The translations under genes and the position numbers were made by a program. The notes beneath the pieces are model-generated. The model worked only from the letters and a program-made list of their open reading frames with translations. It made no database searches and had not been told where the DNA came from. Of a DNA stretch of 41,337 nucleotides, positions 1 through 11,386 are shown piece after piece (within the stretch, counting starts at the first letter, position 1; the number at the start of each line of letters is the position of its first letter). Origin of the DNA: Acidobacteriota bacterium (lineage in GTDB: Bacteria > Acidobacteriota > Vicinamibacteria > Vicinamibacterales > 2-12-FULL-66-21). The stretch lies in contig QHWT01000062.1 in NCBI GenBank assembly GCA_003222675.1, forward strand, positions 65,447 through 106,783, written 5' to 3'.

Positions 1-2409
1 TCCGCCGCGCTCGACTTCCGTCCGAATGGCGCGGCGGATCACCTCCTGGTCGAACTTGACCACGTTGGTCTGAATCGAGAGGCGGTCCTTTGGCGGCGTC
101 TCGATGATCGACATGTCGCGAATGCCGGCGAGCGACATGTTGAGCGTGCGCGGAATCGGCGTCGCCGTCATCGTCAGCACGTCGACGCGCTTCCGCAGCT
201 GCTTGACGCGCTCCTTGTGCGCGACGCCGAAGCGCTGTTCCTCGTCGACGACGAGGAGGCCGAGATCGCGGAACTGCACGTCCTTCGAGAGCAGTCGATG
301 CGTCCCGACGATGATCTCGACCTTGCCGGCCGCGAGATCGTCGAGGATCTGTTGCTGTTCAGCCTTCGATCTGAAGCGGCTCACCATATCGATCCGCACC
401 GGGAACGCGGCGAACCGGTTGGTCAATGTCTTGAGGTGCTGGAACGCGAGCACCGTCGTCGGCGCGAGGAGCGCGACCTGTTTGCCGTCCATGACGGCTT
501 TGAAGGCGGCGCGCATCGCGACCTCCGTCTTGCCATAACCGACATCGCCGCAGAGCAGGCGATCCATCGGCGTGGGGGTTTCCATGTCGCGCTTGATGTC
601 GCTGACCGCGTTCATCTGATCGACCGTGAGGTCCCACTCGAACGCGTCCTCGAACTCCTGCTGCCAGTGGCTGTCGACGCTGAAAGCGTGCCCAGGAACC
701 GCGCGGCGCAAGGCGTAGAGCTTCAACAGCTCCTCCGCCATATCGCGCATCGCTTTCTTGACGCGCGTCTTCGCCTTCTCCCACGTGGTGCCGCCGAGGC
801 GATCGAGCGACGGCCGCGTCGCGCCGGTATATTTCTGCACGAGATCGAGCCGCTCGACGGGTACGAACAGCTTGTCCTCGCCGGCGTAGTGGAGCTCCAT
901 GAACTCCTGCGGTTCGAGGCCGACGTCGATTCGCTTGAGGCCGACGAATACACCGATGCCGTGATCGACGTGCACGACAAGATCACCGATCTTGAGGTCG
1001 CGGAAGTCTGACAGGAACGTGCGAGCGGCGGAGCGCCGGCGTTCGTGAGTCCGCTTCTCCTCGTCGAAGACGTCCGTCTCGGCCCAGAGCTGCAGCGCCG
1101 CGTCCGGAAGACGGAATCCTTTCGACAGGTGCCCGACCGCGACGAGCACCGCGGCAGAATGGGCGTCCTCGCCGCGCTCGATCGGCGCGGCAGGAACCCC
1201 GTAGTCGGCCAGGAGTTCGATGACGCGCTCGGCGCGGCCGTGCGAGTTCGCGACGAATACGGCAGTCTCGCCTCGCTCGCGCGACTGCCGCAGCTCTCCA
1301 ACCCAGTCTGGAATGCGCCCGGCGAATTCCATGGCCGGTTGACATGCGATGTGCCGCACCTCTTCTTCGGTGCCGAGCGCCAGCGTCTGCAGTGCGGTGC
1401 CGTGATCGATGAGGGCGACGAGATCGTTCCACCCGACGACCAGCGTGTCGGGAGCTGGCGTGCCTTCGTTCTTGCGCACGGCTTCGCCGTAACTCGCCTC
1501 GATGTGTTCGCGCTGCTTGACGATCGCGCTCTTCACTTCATCGGGCTCGGAGACGAGGAGAACGGGATGACCGGCCGACAGATAATCGAGAACGGTCGCC
1601 GAACGATCGGGAACGCTTGCCGCGCCGAAGCCCCCGGGTGACGGCGGGCCGGCCTCGCCGGAGCCCTCGGGCGACGGCGGGGCGTTTGATGTCAGCTCCT
1701 GAAGCGGAACGATATGTGCCTGATCGATGGGCTCGATCGATCGCTGTGTTGCCGGATCGTATGTGCGAAGCGACTCAATCGTGTCGCCGATGAACTCCGC
1801 GCGGATCGGCTGCGCGGCGCCTGCAGGGTAGAAGTCCACGACCCCGCCACGGACGGAAAACTCTCCCGATTCGTCCGTGGGGTCCTGCCGCGTGTAGCCG
1901 GCCTCCGCGAGCCGATCACCGAGATCGGTGGGAGAGATGTCGTCGTTCGGACGGAGCGTCATGCCGATCGTCCGCAGACGCGCCGGAGGGCTGAGGCGAG
2001 GCAGCAGCGCAGGACCGGACGCGACGATGATCCGCGCCGTGCCGTGGCTCAGGGCATACAACGCGCGGGCGCGGGCAGACGCAATGTCGAAATGCGGCGA
2101 CAAGCCACGATACGGATCGACTTCGTGTGAAGGCAACGGCAGCACGACCTGCGCCGCGTCGGCGTCAGACAACCCGTCGACCGCGGAAAGAAAGAAGCGC
2201 GCATCGGACGTGAGTTGCTCGGCGTCCGCATCGGTCGGCACGATCAGGACGACGGTCTCACGCGCGGCCGCGGCTGCGGCAAAGAGCGCCTTCGCCGCGC
2301 TCGTCAACCCGCTCACGGACCGGCCGGGCGCACCAAGACCGAGGCGGCCCCCGGCCGTTTTCAGCAGCGCTCGGAGCGTAAGCGACGTCGAGGTCGAGGA
2401 AGAGCCCAT
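1..2409 (-). CDS. mfd: Transcription-repair coupling factor Mfd, C-terminus cut by window edge
   Basis: Mfd is a DNA translocase that removes RNA polymerase stalled at lesions and recruits UvrA. The frame is open from an ATG at 2409 to base 1 (803 codons, no stop), so the end of the gene lies outside the window. The N-terminal UvrB-like region is followed by the RNA polymerase-interacting (CarD-like) domain containing [12 protein letters not shown], then the helicase part with Walker [10 protein letters not shown], the motif GTHRLLSRDV and a DEEQ box ([10 protein letters not shown]). Motif [13 protein letters not shown] is present; the later motor motifs and the regulatory C-terminus are missing. 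Two imperfect 20-bp direct repeats (1629-1648 and 1662-1681) encode a Gly/Pro/Ser-rich insert near residues 240-260, unlike the rest of the protein. Mfd is last in a run of minus-strand genes and is separated from the next by a palindromic repeat. Confidence 0.95.
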   Translation of the reverse strand, partial: MGSSSTSTSLTLRALLKTAGGRLGLGAPGRSVSGLTSAAKALFAAAAAARETVVLIVPTDADAEQLTSDARFFLSAVDGLSDADAAQVVLPLPSHEVDPYRGLSPHFDIASARARALYALSHGTARIIVASGPALLPRLSPPARLRTIGMTLRPNDDISPTDLGDRLAEAGYTRQDPTDESGEFSVRGGVVDFYPAGAAQPIRAEFIGDTIESLRTYDPATQRSIEPIDQAHIVPLQELTSNAPPSPEGSGEAGPPSPGGFGAASVPDRSATVLDYLSAGHPVLLVSEPDEVKSAIVKQREHIEASYGEAVRKNEGTPAPDTLVVGWNDLVALIDHGTALQTLALGTEEEVRHIACQPAMEFAGRIPDWVGELRQSRERGETAVFVANSHGRAERVIELLADYGVPAAPIERGEDAHSAAVLVAVGHLSKGFRLPDAALQLWAETDVFDEEKRTHERRRSAARTFLSDFRDLKIGDLVVHVDHGIGVFVGLKRIDVGLEPQEFMELHYAGEDKLFVPVERLDLVQKYTGATRPSLDRLGGTTWEKAKTRVKKAMRDMAEELLKLYALRRAVPGHAFSVDSHWQQEFEDAFEWDLTVDQMNAVSDIKRDMETPTPMDRLLCGDVGYGKTEVAMRAAFKAVMDGKQVALLAPTTVLAFQHLKTLTNRFAAFPVRIDMVSRFRSKAEQQQILDDLAAGKVEIIVGTHRLLSKDVQFRDLGLLVVDEEQRFGVAHKERVKQLRKRVDVLTMTATPIPRTLNMSLAGIRDMSIIETPPKDRLSIQTNVVKFDQEVIRRAIRTEVERGG

Positions 2410-2436
2410 TTGACGAGCACGGTCTGCAGCACCGAT

Positions 2437-2490
2437 GTAGCGCAGGGCTTCAGCCCTGCTCGTGACGGCAGCCCTGAAGGGCTGCGCTAC
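2437..2490. repeat. Nested palindromic repeat (REP/BIME-like) between mfd and rfaE2
   Basis: The outer arms GTAGCGCAG and CTGCGCTAC are perfect complements. Inside, each half is its own hairpin: CAGGGCTTCAGCCCTG and CAGCCCTGAAGGGCTG. The element could fold as one long stem or as two hairpins. It fills the mfd leader. The minus-strand hairpin between atpA and atpH (10815-10837) has the same design: GTAG, then a palindrome centred on CTTTCAG. Confidence 0.75.
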
Positions 2491-2537
2491 GACCGGATTC
2501 CGCGAGTGCCGGAACCTTTCATTTTAACCCGAACGAC

Positions 2538-3011
2538 TCACGCGCCGCGGACCCGCTCGACGATCGCGCTTGTCGAGTAGCCATGCTCGACGGGCTCGCG
2601 GATCACCACGCCGCCGCGCGCCTCGACGGTATCGCGTCCCACGATCTGGTCGGCGGGCCAGTCCGCTCCCTTGACGAGCACGTCCGGCTGCACGCGCGCG
2701 ATGATGTCGGCCGGTGTGTCCTCGTCGAAGATGGAGACGGCGTCGACACACGATAGCGACGCGAGCACTTCGGCGCGCTCGAGCTCCGGATTGATAGGAC
2801 GCCCGGACCCCTTGTTCCGCCGCACCGAACCATCCGAGTTCAGGCCGACGATTAGCACGTCGCCGTGCGATCGCGCCGCCTGGAGATACCGCACGTGACC
2901 CGGATGCAGCAGGTCGAAAACGCCGTTCGTGAACACGATCTTCCGACCGGCGCTGCGCATCTCCCGCACGAAGCGCTCCAGCCCCGCTTCATCGAAGATT
3001 CGCTCGATCAT
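2538..3011 (-). CDS. rfaE2: D-glycero-beta-D-manno-heptose 1-phosphate adenylyltransferase (RfaE2/HldE C-terminal type)
   Basis: This enzyme transfers AMP to heptose-1-phosphate to give ADP-heptose for the LPS inner core, in the cytoplasm. The 157-residue protein is a stand-alone nucleotidyltransferase domain: [12 protein letters not shown] near residues 28-39 carries the HxGH nucleotide-binding motif, followed by [13 protein letters not shown], the KGADW segment and the C-terminal [11 protein letters not shown] motif. The ribokinase-like HldE kinase half is absent, as in organisms with separate hldA and hldC genes. Its ATG overlaps the TGA of wzt (ATGA), so the two are probably translationally coupled. 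The link with an O-antigen exporter supports a role in surface glycan synthesis. A related sugar-phosphate cytidylyl- or adenylyltransferase is a less likely reading. Confidence 0.88.
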   Translation of the reverse strand: MIERIFDEAGLERFVREMRSAGRKIVFTNGVFDLLHPGHVRYLQAARSHGDVLIVGLNSDGSVRRNKGSGRPINPELERAEVLASLSCVDAVSIFDEDTPADIIARVQPDVLVKGADWPADQIVGRDTVEARGGVVIREPVEHGYSTSAIVERVRGA

Positions 3012-4534
3012 TCGTCGTCGCGCTCAGGAGACTTGAACCGCACGTCGCCGTCGAACCGCCACGTGTGGCGCGGGCGATAGATTCCGACGTCCTTCGCGCG
3101 CGATTTCACTCGAAACGTGTAGAGCAGCCGGTGATAGTCGTATGGGTAGCCATCGATCTTGTGAACGGCAACGTCCAGCTTGTAAGTCCCTTCGACAAGA
3201 TCGAGCGATGCGATCGAAAAGATGACCTGCGCGTCGCCCGACAGGTATTCGGGCGCAAGGTCTTCGATCGCGGTATTGGTCCCGTAGCAGCAGACGCCCT
3301 GGGCATTGAAGACACCGATGCCGATGACGAAGTCGGTGATCGGGAGCGGCGCGCGCAGGGTGATCCGCACGTCGAGCGGATCGCCGGAACGAAATACATG
3401 CCCCGCCCCGTCGGAACCGGTCAGCATGACCTCGGTGATTTCAACTTCACGCGAACCCCATCGCCCTTCGGACGCCTGGAACATGTCGCCCGGGGCGATC
3501 GCGGTCTCGACGGGACTGTCGGGCAGCACGGCGGACGCCGGTTCGTCCGGCGAGACGATTGTTGCCGCAGCCGACTGACGCGCCTTCGCGTCATTCGCAG
3601 CGAGCTCGCGCTCTTCACGGTGTTGAACATCGGTGATATAGGCGTCCACGATCCGCTTCGGATCGCCCGAGCCGTGGATGCGTCCGCCGTCGAGCCACAG
3701 CGCCTCGTCGCAGAACCGATCGACGAGACCGAGCGAGTGCGTCACCAGCAGGATTGTCTTGCCGCGGCGTTTGAAGTCGGCGAACTTATTGAGGCACTTG
3801 TGCGTGAATCCCTCGTCACCGACAGCGAGGACTTCGTCCACGAGCAGTACGTCGGGATCGACGTGAATCGCGACGGCAAACCCGAGCCGCATGTACATGC
3901 CTGAGGAGTACGTCTTGACAGGTGCGTCGATGAACTCCCGCAGCTCGGCGAACTCCACGATCTCGTCGAACCGGCGGGCGATCTCACGCTTCGTGAGACC
4001 GAGCATGATCCCGTTGATGAACACGTTCTCGCGGCCGGAGATCTCGGGGTGAAAACCGGCTCCCAGTTCAATCAACGCGGAGATCCGTCCGTCCACCTGC
4101 ACCGTTCCGCTCGACGGCTTGGTAATTCCCGCGATCAGCTTCAACAATGTGCTCTTGCCGGATCCGTTCCGTCCAATCACGCCGAGCGTCCGTCCCTTCG
4201 GAACGGTCAGCGTGACGTCGTTCAGCGCCGTGAACGTCTCGTCGGGCTTGAGGTTCTTGATGAGGCTGCGCGACAGCAGCGCGCTCTTCAACGTCGCGAA
4301 CTGCTTGCGGTGGGCGAAGCGGCGATAGATCTTGGAAACTCGCAAGACTTCGATCGCTGCTCGCTGCGCTGTCGAGGTCCGAGGTTCGAGGCCCGAGGTC
4401 CGAGGTTGCATGTTCGAGGACCGAGGTCCGAGGTTCGAGGTCCGGTCCTCGATCATCGATTCTCGGTCTTCGGCGTGCGTCCGCTCCCCGGTCGGTCCTC
4501 GGTCCTCGGCCCTCGGTCCTCGGTACTCCGTCAT
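3008..4534 (-). CDS. wzt: O-antigen/polysaccharide ABC exporter ATP-binding subunit (Wzt-like)
   Basis: This ATPase powers export of an undecaprenyl-linked polysaccharide across the inner membrane with the adjacent permease. Walker [10 protein letters not shown] is at about residues 121-129, the signature YSSGMYMRL at about 209-217, and Walker B VLLVDE at about 229-234. Residues from about 365 to the end form a beta-rich domain like the Wzt C-terminal carbohydrate-recognition domain ([15 protein letters not shown] onward). The start at 4534 is supported by a TAATG overlap with the wzm stop and a GGAGGAAG Shine-Dalgarno at 4540-4547. This makes the first 57 or so residues a low-complexity tail rich in R, P, S, E and T, translated from a heptamer repeat array. 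Family members usually start close to the residue-60 position. In-frame ATGs also exist at residues 27 and 42. Confidence 0.9.
   Translation of the reverse strand: MTEYRGPRAEDRGPTGERTHAEDRESMIEDRTSNLGPRSSNMQPRTSGLEPRTSTAQRAAIEVLRVSKIYRRFAHRKQFATLKSALLSRSLIKNLKPDETFTALNDVTLTVPKGRTLGVIGRNGSGKSTLLKLIAGITKPSSGTVQVDGRISALIELGAGFHPEISGRENVFINGIMLGLTKREIARRFDEIVEFAELREFIDAPVKTYSSGMYMRLGFAVAIHVDPDVLLVDEVLAVGDEGFTHKCLNKFADFKRRGKTILLVTHSLGLVDRFCDEALWLDGGRIHGSGDPKRIVDAYITDVQHREERELAANDAKARQSAAATIVSPDEPASAVLPDSPVETAIAPGDMFQASEGRWGSREVEITEVMLTGSDGAGHVFRSGDPLDVRITLRAPLPITDFVIGIGVFNAQGVCCYGTNTAIEDLAPEYLSGDAQVIFSIASLDLVEGTYKLDVAVHKIDGYPYDYHRLLYTFRVKSRAKDVGIYRPRHTWRFDGDVRFKSPERDDE
4374..4526. repeat. Heptamer stutter array with inverted arms inside the 5' end of wzt
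   Basis: On the plus strand the left arm repeats 7-bp words such as GAGGTCC and GAGGTTC about ten times. The right arm repeats CCTCGGT-type words, the reverse complement. CGAGGACCGAGG (4415-4426) matches CCTCGGTCCTCG perfectly at 4497-4508 and again at 4511-4522. Because 7 bp times 3 equals 7 codons, the encoded peptide also has a 7-residue rhythm ([21 protein letters not shown]). Confidence 0.85.
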
Positions 4535-5325
4535 TACACTTCCTCCGCAAACGAGTCACGCAGGCGATCGAACAGCCAATAGCCCACCAGAAACCATGCG
4601 ACCGACACGGCGCCGAGCGCAACCAGCCACTTCCAGTGTCCGAAGGGGCCGGGGAAGAACAGAATCTCCTGGTACGAGATCGCGAGGTGCGCGAACGGGT
4701 TCAGGTTCATGAACCGCCGCGCGAGCGTGGGCGCGTACTGATACGAGTAGATGATCGGCGTCGCGAAGAACCACAGCGTGAGGAGGTTCGACAGAATATC
4801 GCGGATGTCCCGGAAATGCACCGTGAGCGCCGACAGGATCAGCGCACAGCCAAGCGTGAAGATGAACTGCACGGCGACAACGAGCGGGAAACACAGAAGC
4901 TCCGGCACGGTCAGCGGCGCTGAAAACCAGACTAGAAAGAACACCAGGATCGGAAGCGCCAGGAAGAAGTGAATCATGTTGGCGGTAACGGTGACGATCG
5001 GCAGGATCTCCGCCGGGAAGAGCACCTTCTTGATCAGGTTGCCCCCTGAAATCAGCACCCCGGACGATTCCATCAGCGACGAGGCGAACCACGTCCACGG
5101 AAGCAGCCCGCAGAACATGAACAACGGGTACGGATCCGTGCCCTGCGGCGCGGCCGGCATCACGTACTTGAAGACGAACGTGTAAATCAGCAGCAGCGTG
5201 AGCGGATTGATGAACGACCAGAAGAACCCGAGCACGGAGCCGCGGTAGCGGGCTTTCAGCTCACGCGCCACGAGGCTCTGAATCAGGCCGCGATAGCGCG
5301 CGAGCCGCGCGAGATTATCAAGCAT
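4534..5325 (-). CDS. wzm: O-antigen/polysaccharide ABC exporter permease (Wzm-like, ABC-2 family)
   Basis: Inner-membrane permease of the exporter whose ATPase is the next gene. The start is ATG 5325, 14 bp after the preceding stop, giving 263 residues, the usual Wzm length. An earlier in-frame ATG at 5424 would run into the upstream gene and add an Arg-rich tail not typical of the family. The N-terminal RELKARYRGSVLGFFWSFINPL is the conserved ABC-2 amphipathic entry motif, followed by six hydrophobic segments, including LLLIYTFVF, MIHFFLALPILVFFLVW, FIFTLGCALILSAL and a C-terminal VSVAWFLVGYWLF. The motif DIRDILSNLLTLWFFATPIIY is typical of Wzm/TagG permeases. With rfaE2 it suggests export of LPS O-antigen or a related glycan. 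Confidence 0.9.
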   Translation of the reverse strand: MLDNLARLARYRGLIQSLVARELKARYRGSVLGFFWSFINPLTLLLIYTFVFKYVMPAAPQGTDPYPLFMFCGLLPWTWFASSLMESSGVLISGGNLIKKVLFPAEILPIVTVTANMIHFFLALPILVFFLVWFSAPLTVPELLCFPLVVAVQFIFTLGCALILSALTVHFRDIRDILSNLLTLWFFATPIIYSYQYAPTLARRFMNLNPFAHLAISYQEILFFPGPFGHWKWLVALGAVSVAWFLVGYWLFDRLRDSFAEEV

Positions 5326-5339
5326 GGACCTGCCCGAGG

Positions 5340-6116
5340 TTACCGGGCATCGAAGTCGAGCACGAGCGTGGTGATGTTGTCCGGACCGCCGGCCTCGTTC
5401 GCGGCTGCCACGAGGCGATCGCAAATCGTCTGCAGCGGGACGCCCGACGCGGCCATGATGCCGGCGATTGTGTCGTGCGGCACGACGGTGAAGAGACCAT
5501 CGGAACAGAGCAGGAAGCGTTCGGCGCGAGTGGGCGTCAGCTCGAGCACGTCGACTTCCGGATCATCGCCGCCGGCGAGCGCGCGCGTGACAACGTTGCG
5601 CCATGGGTGCTGGCGCGCGGCGCTCGGCGTCATCGCGCCGGCGCGCACCTGCTCTTCGACCCACGAATGATCGCTGGTGATCTGCTCGAGCGCACCCTCA
5701 CGCAGGACGTACACGCGGCTGTCGCCGACATGCGCGACGCTCGCCCGCGCACGATCTGGCGAGGCCAGCAGCGCCGACGCTGTCGTCGCCATCCCGCGGA
5801 GGTCCGCCGCGTCGGCAATCGCGTTGGCGATCTGATGGTTGGCGAGGCGGAACGCCGCCTTGAGCCGATTCGATTCGAAGCTCAACGTCGGTTCGAACGG
5901 GAACGGCCAGGTGCGGTTCTTGTCCGCGCCCGCGGTCTCGTGAATGAATTTCTGAATGGTGTCTACCGCAATGCGCGAGGCGACTTCACCGGCGACGTGA
6001 CCGCCCATGCCGTCGGCGACGACGAACAAGCCGAGGTCTTCGCGAGTGCAGTAGCTGTCTTCGTTGCTGCTGCGGCGGAGGCCGGGGTCCGTGCTGACGG
6101 CCCAGGACAACTGCAT
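5340..6116 (-). CDS. PP2C-family protein serine/threonine phosphatase
   Basis: A soluble metal-dependent phosphatase of the bacterial PrpC/Stp type that reverses Hanks-type kinase phosphorylation. Diagnostic motifs are in order: RRSSNEDS at about residues 15-21, the metal site VADGMGGHVAGE at about 33-44, AHVGDSRVY near the middle, LLCSDGL, and GGPDNITTLVLDF near the C-terminus. The 258-residue length matches the family and there is no membrane segment. It begins 12 bp after the atpC stop and ends 14 bp before wzm, so it may be transcribed with the ATP synthase genes. No partner kinase is in the window, and no good Shine-Dalgarno precedes its ATG. Confidence 0.93.
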   Translation of the reverse strand: MQLSWAVSTDPGLRRSSNEDSYCTREDLGLFVVADGMGGHVAGEVASRIAVDTIQKFIHETAGADKNRTWPFPFEPTLSFESNRLKAAFRLANHQIANAIADAADLRGMATTASALLASPDRARASVAHVGDSRVYVLREGALEQITSDHSWVEEQVRAGAMTPSAARQHPWRNVVTRALAGGDDPEVDVLELTPTRAERFLLCSDGLFTVVPHDTIAGIMAASGVPLQTICDRLVAAANEAGGPDNITTLVLDFDAR

Positions 6117-6128
6117 GGAGGAATCGTA

Positions 6129-6587
6129 TCAGCCTTGCGGCGGTGGCATGCGCTGGCGTCCGACCCGGCCCGCGAACTGACCGCGCGAGGCCACCTGCAG
6201 GCGCGCGAGCGACTTCGTCAGAGCGGCGCGCGCACGCTCGTAGTCGACGTCCGACTTTGGCTGGGTCAGCCGGTTCTCGGCGCGTTTTCTTGCTTCTTCG
6301 GCCCGAGTGACGTCGATGTCTTCCGCACGCTCGGCGAGCTGCGCGAGAATCGTCACGCGATCCGGGAGCACCTCGGCAAACCCGAAGGCGATCGCAAGAT
6401 AGGTTTTCTCCTGTCCTTTGCGGTACCAGAGCTCCCCGACGGCAAGCGACGCCAGCATCGGCGTGTGTCCCGGGAGCACGCCGAAGTAGCCCTCGCTGCC
6501 GGGGATCTCGATTTCGTCAACCGGCTCGCGCACGAGCAGCTTGTCGGGAGTCACGATCTGCAGCTCGATGGATGTCGGGAGGGACAT
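6129..6587 (-). CDS. atpC: ATP synthase F1 epsilon subunit
   Basis: Epsilon subunit of F1, part of the central stalk and a brake on ATP hydrolysis. The N-terminal beta-sandwich shows the family pattern: LQIVTPDKLLV, then IEIPGSEGYFGVLPGHTPMLASL, then AIAFGFAEVLPDRVTILAQLAERAEDID. A two-helix C-terminal domain follows (ARKRAENRL and YERARAALTKSLARLQVA). At 152 residues it is slightly longer than usual, with a basic Gln/Pro-rich tail. It is the last F1 gene of the operon. Confidence 0.95.
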   Translation of the reverse strand: MSLPTSIELQIVTPDKLLVREPVDEIEIPGSEGYFGVLPGHTPMLASLAVGELWYRKGQEKTYLAIAFGFAEVLPDRVTILAQLAERAEDIDVTRAEEARKRAENRLTQPKSDVDYERARAALTKSLARLQVASRGQFAGRVGRQRMPPPQG

Positions 6588-6637
6588 GCGTTTTATTCCA
6601 AGGAACCAGGAACCCCGAGAACCCTCTCTCTAGACTG

Positions 6638-8236
<1,599 letters not shown>

Positions 8237-8242
8237 ACCGGC

Positions 8243-9178
8243 TTACAGAGCCTCTGCCCCGGATACAACCTCGATAATCTCTCGCGTGATGGCCGCCTGC
8301 CGAACCTTATTCATGTATAGCGTCAGCTGATCGATCATCTCTGCCGAATTGCGCGTCGCGGCATCCATCGCCGTCATCTGCGCGGCATAGAACGCGGCAT
8401 TCGATTCGAGCAGCGCGCGGAACGCCTGCACCTCGACGTGACGAGGAATCAGCGTCGTGAACAACTCCTCCGGCGTGGGCTCATACAGATAGTCAATCTG
8501 CGGGGTTATCGCGACGCCAGGCCGCCCGCCTTCGCCTTCCGGCTTCGGCCCGCCTCCGCCATCCTGCGTCGGCCCGCTCGCGTCGATGTCGAGCCTCGGA
8601 ATCGGCAGCAGCCGTTCGACCACGATCCGCTGCTGCATGACCGACTTGAACTCGTTGTACACCAGGTACACGCTGTCGACCCGGCCTTCTGTGAACTCTT
8701 CGATCGCCGCGCGCGCGATGTCCTGTGCGTGGCTGTACTGCAGCGCTTGAAACAAGTTCACCTGTTCGTAGCGGACCTCGAATCCACGCCGCGCGAAGAA
8801 GTCGCGGCCGCGCCGGCCGATCAGTCCGAGCGCCACCTCGCGCGCCGGGTCTTCAACGATGAACGTGCTCGCGGCCTTGATCGCGTTCGTATTGAAGCTG
8901 CCGCACAGGCCGCGATCGGCGGTGATCACGAACAGCAGCGATTTGCCCCCGGCCCGGGGCGCCTTGCGCTCGTCGAGGAGCGCGTGCGACGAGGGATCGA
9001 CGCGCGACGCGAGGCTGTTCAATACGCGCAGCATCTCGGTCGCAAACGGCCGCGCGTGCTGAATCCGCTCCTGTGCACGCCGCAGCCGCGACGCCGCGAC
9101 CATCTTCATCGCCTTCGTGATCTGCTGCGTCGACTTGACCGCACGAATCCTGCGCCGGATATCCAGGAGAGAAGGCAT
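8243..9178 (-). CDS. atpG: ATP synthase F1 gamma subunit
   Basis: Rotor shaft of F1. The N-terminal IRRRIRAVKSTQQITKAMKMVAASRLRRAQ and the C-terminal AFYAAQMTAMDAATRNSAEMIDQL form the conserved coiled-coil pair; the central VITADRGLCGSFN is the signature. At 311 residues it is about 20 longer than usual. The extra length is a Gly-rich loop (TQDGGGGPKPEGEGGRPG, near residues 210-227, bases about 8510-8580) placed before IDYLYEPTPEELF. The DNA of this loop is an imperfect GC-rich palindrome and may be a repeat inserted in frame. Confidence 0.96.
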   Translation of the reverse strand: MPSLLDIRRRIRAVKSTQQITKAMKMVAASRLRRAQERIQHARPFATEMLRVLNSLASRVDPSSHALLDERKAPRAGGKSLLFVITADRGLCGSFNTNAIKAASTFIVEDPAREVALGLIGRRGRDFFARRGFEVRYEQVNLFQALQYSHAQDIARAAIEEFTEGRVDSVYLVYNEFKSVMQQRIVVERLLPIPRLDIDASGPTQDGGGGPKPEGEGGRPGVAITPQIDYLYEPTPEELFTTLIPRHVEVQAFRALLESNAAFYAAQMTAMDAATRNSAEMIDQLTLYMNKVRQAAITREIIEVVSGAEAL

Positions 9179-9197
9179 CTATCGTTCGTTCCGTGTC

Positions 9198-9266
9198 AAT
9201 GCTGAATGCTCCATGTCGAATGCCGAACACCGTCCGTCAGCGCTTGAGGCTTCACCATTCAGCATT
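9198..9266. repeat. Heptamer stutter repeat with inverted arms, atpG leader
   Basis: The left part reads as 7-bp words of the type TGAATGC (TCAATGC, TGAATGC, CGAATGC). AATGCTGAATG at 9198-9208 is perfectly complementary to CATTCAGCATT at 9256-9266. The repeat fills the gap between the atpA stop and the atpG start. Confidence 0.75.
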
Positions 9267-9271
9267 CCGCC

Positions 9272-10798
9272 TTACGCTGCAGTCTTCGTCGCGGCCGCGA
9301 AGTCCTTCCCGAATTCCTCCAGCGCCCCATTCAGGTCTTTCTTGATGGCGTCGTCGATCTGCTTCTTCTCGGCGAGCGAGGAGAGCAGCTGCGCCTTGCG
9401 CGTATCGAGGAAGCGGTTCAGCTCCGATTCGTAGGCGCGCACCGCTTCGACCGCCACTCGGTCGAGATAGCCGTTGGTGGCCGCGTAAATGATGATGACC
9501 TGCTTCTCAACTGCCACCGGCTCATACTGCGGCTGCTTCAACACCTCGACGAGCCGGCGGCCGCGATTGAGCTGATTGAGCGTCGCCTTGTCGAGGTCCG
9601 ATCCGAACTGCGCGAACGCCGCGAGCTCGCGGTACTGCGCGAGGTCCAGCCGCAGCGTGCCCGCGACCTGCCGCATGGCTTTGACCTGCGCGGACCCGCC
9701 GACACGTGATACCGAGTTGCCGACATTGATCGCCGGCCGCACCCCCTGGTGGAACAGATCCGACTCGAGAAAAATCTGCCCGTCGGTGATCGAGATCACG
9801 TTTGTCGGAATGTAGGCCGACAGGTCGCCCGCCTGCGTCTCGATGATTGGCAGCGCCGTCAGCGATCCGCCGCCGTTCTCCTTGCGCAGCTTCGCCGCGC
9901 GCTCGAGCAGGCGCGAGTGCAGGTAGAAGACGTCGCCAGGGTAGGCCTCGCGGCCCGGCGGGCGCCGGAGCAGCAAAGAAATCTCCCGGTACGCCTGTGC
10001 GTGCTTCGAAAGGTCGTCGTAGATGCACAGCGCGTGACCGCCGCTGTCGCGGAAGTACTCGCCCATCGTGCATGCGGAGTAGGGGCTGATGTAGAGCAGC
10101 GGCGCCGGATCCGATGCGCCCGCGGCGACGACGATCGTATATTCCATCGCGCCGGCCTCTTCGAGCGTCCGCACCACCTGCGCGACCGTCGACTGCTTCT
10201 GACCGATCGCGTTGTAGATGCAGATGACGTTCTGCCCCTTCTGGTTGATGATCGTATCGACGGCGACCGCGGTCTTCCCCGTCTGGCGATCGCCGATGAT
10301 CAACTCGCGCTGCCCGCGGCCGATCGGCACCATCGCGTCGATCGCCTTGAGGCCCGTCTGCAGCGGCTCTTTCACCGGCTGCCGATCCACGACGCCTGGC
10401 GCAAGGCGCTCGATGGGCATGACCTGCTTCGACACGACCGGCCCCTTGCCGTCGATCGGTTGGCCGAGCGCGTTGACGACGCGACCGATCAGCTCCTGGC
10501 CGACAGGCACCGAGATGATGCGGCCGGTGCGTTTGACCGTATCCCCCTCGCGAATCTCGGTGAAGTCGCCGAGCAGCACCGCACCGACGCTTTCTTCTTC
10601 CAGGTTGAGCGCAATGCCAAAGATGCCGTGCGGGAACTCGAGCATCTCGCCGGCCATCGTGTTTTCGACGCCGTGGACACGGGCGATGCCGTCGCCGACC
10701 GACACGATGGTCCCGACTTCGGCGACGTCGACGTCCACGGCATAGCTGCCGATCTGGTCGCGGATGATTTTCGAGATTTCTTCGGCTTTGATGTCCAT
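9272..10798 (-). CDS. atpA: ATP synthase F1 alpha subunit
   Basis: Regulatory nucleotide-binding subunit of the F1 hexamer. It has P-loop [15 protein letters not shown] near residues 170-184, the segment [24 protein letters not shown], and the family signature around [14 protein letters not shown]. At 508 residues it is the standard length, starting [16 protein letters not shown]. No strong Shine-Dalgarno is seen before the ATG; the leader carries a small hairpin instead. Confidence 0.98.
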   Translation of the reverse strand: MDIKAEEISKIIRDQIGSYAVDVDVAEVGTIVSVGDGIARVHGVENTMAGEMLEFPHGIFGIALNLEEESVGAVLLGDFTEIREGDTVKRTGRIISVPVGQELIGRVVNALGQPIDGKGPVVSKQVMPIERLAPGVVDRQPVKEPLQTGLKAIDAMVPIGRGQRELIIGDRQTGKTAVAVDTIINQKGQNVICIYNAIGQKQSTVAQVVRTLEEAGAMEYTIVVAAGASDPAPLLYISPYSACTMGEYFRDSGGHALCIYDDLSKHAQAYREISLLLRRPPGREAYPGDVFYLHSRLLERAAKLRKENGGGSLTALPIIETQAGDLSAYIPTNVISITDGQIFLESDLFHQGVRPAINVGNSVSRVGGSAQVKAMRQVAGTLRLDLAQYRELAAFAQFGSDLDKATLNQLNRGRRLVEVLKQPQYEPVAVEKQVIIIYAATNGYLDRVAVEAVRAYESELNRFLDTRKAQLLSSLAEKKQIDDAIKKDLNGALEEFGKDFAAATKTAA

Positions 10799-10814
10799 AT
10801 GTGGCTGGCTGCAC

Positions 10815-10834
10815 GCCCGACCTGAAAGTCGGGC
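10815..10834. repeat. Short hairpin repeat in the atpA leader
   Basis: GCCCGAC (10815-10821) and GTCGGGC (10828-10834) form a perfect 7-bp stem around CTGAAA, abutting the atpH stop codon. Read on the minus strand, GTAG precedes the palindrome, the same arrangement as in the element at 2437-2490, so both may belong to one family. Confidence 0.55.
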
Positions 10835-11386
10835 CTACTGTGCTGACTCGGTCAGCGCCTGTTTCATCTTCTGCAGTTGCGTCGTCACGCTGCCGTCGTA
10901 CACCGTGCTGCCGATGCGCGTGATGACGCCGCCGATGATCGACGGATCGACGCGCGGCTCGAGCACGACTCTCCGTCCCGTGGCCTGCCCGAGACCCTGC
11001 TCCAGCGCGTGCACCTTCTCAGCTGTGATCGGTATCGCGGTCGTCACCTCGCCGCGAATCACTTTCTGATGATCCATGAGCCGATCGCGGTACGCCGCAG
11101 CGACCTCCGGCAGCAACACCAGGCGATCGCGCTCGGCGAGCAGCAGAATCAATTTCGAGACGACGGGCGTCATCCCCCCGGCGCGATCGATCAACGCCTT
11201 GGCGAGGGTTCGTTTCTTCGCCGCAGGGACCGCAGGGTTGGCGAGCGTGTGCGACAGCACCTCGTGCATGCTGACGAGATCGGCAAACTGCTCCAGGTCG
11301 TCCTGCGCCTTGTCGACGTTCGCTTCCTTGAGCGCGACATCGAATAGCGCGCGCGCGTAGCGCTTGGCCGCCGCGCGGCTCGTCAT
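10835..11386 (-). CDS. atpH: ATP synthase F1 delta subunit
   Basis: Delta subunit (OSCP homologue) tying the peripheral stalk to the top of F1. The start is ATG 11386, which overlaps the atpF stop (ATGA) and gives 183 residues beginning MTSRAAAKRYARALFDVALKE. This matches the family, whereas a longer frame reaching 11860 would overlap most of atpF. The N-terminal helical domain (LEQFADLVSMHEVLSHTL, NPAVPAAKKRTLAKAL) and the C-terminal signature (VVLEPRVDPSIIGGVITRIG) are both clear. Confidence 0.95.
   Translation of the reverse strand: MTSRAAAKRYARALFDVALKEANVDKAQDDLEQFADLVSMHEVLSHTLANPAVPAAKKRTLAKALIDRAGGMTPVVSKLILLLAERDRLVLLPEVAAAYRDRLMDHQKVIRGEVTTAIPITAEKVHALEQGLGQATGRRVVLEPRVDPSIIGGVITRIGSTVYDGSVTTQLQKMKQALTESAQ

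Noticed and set aside
5325-5424. N-terminal extension of wzm to ATG 5424
   Set aside because: It overlaps the end of the phosphatase gene, is Arg-rich, and is not part of the permease family.
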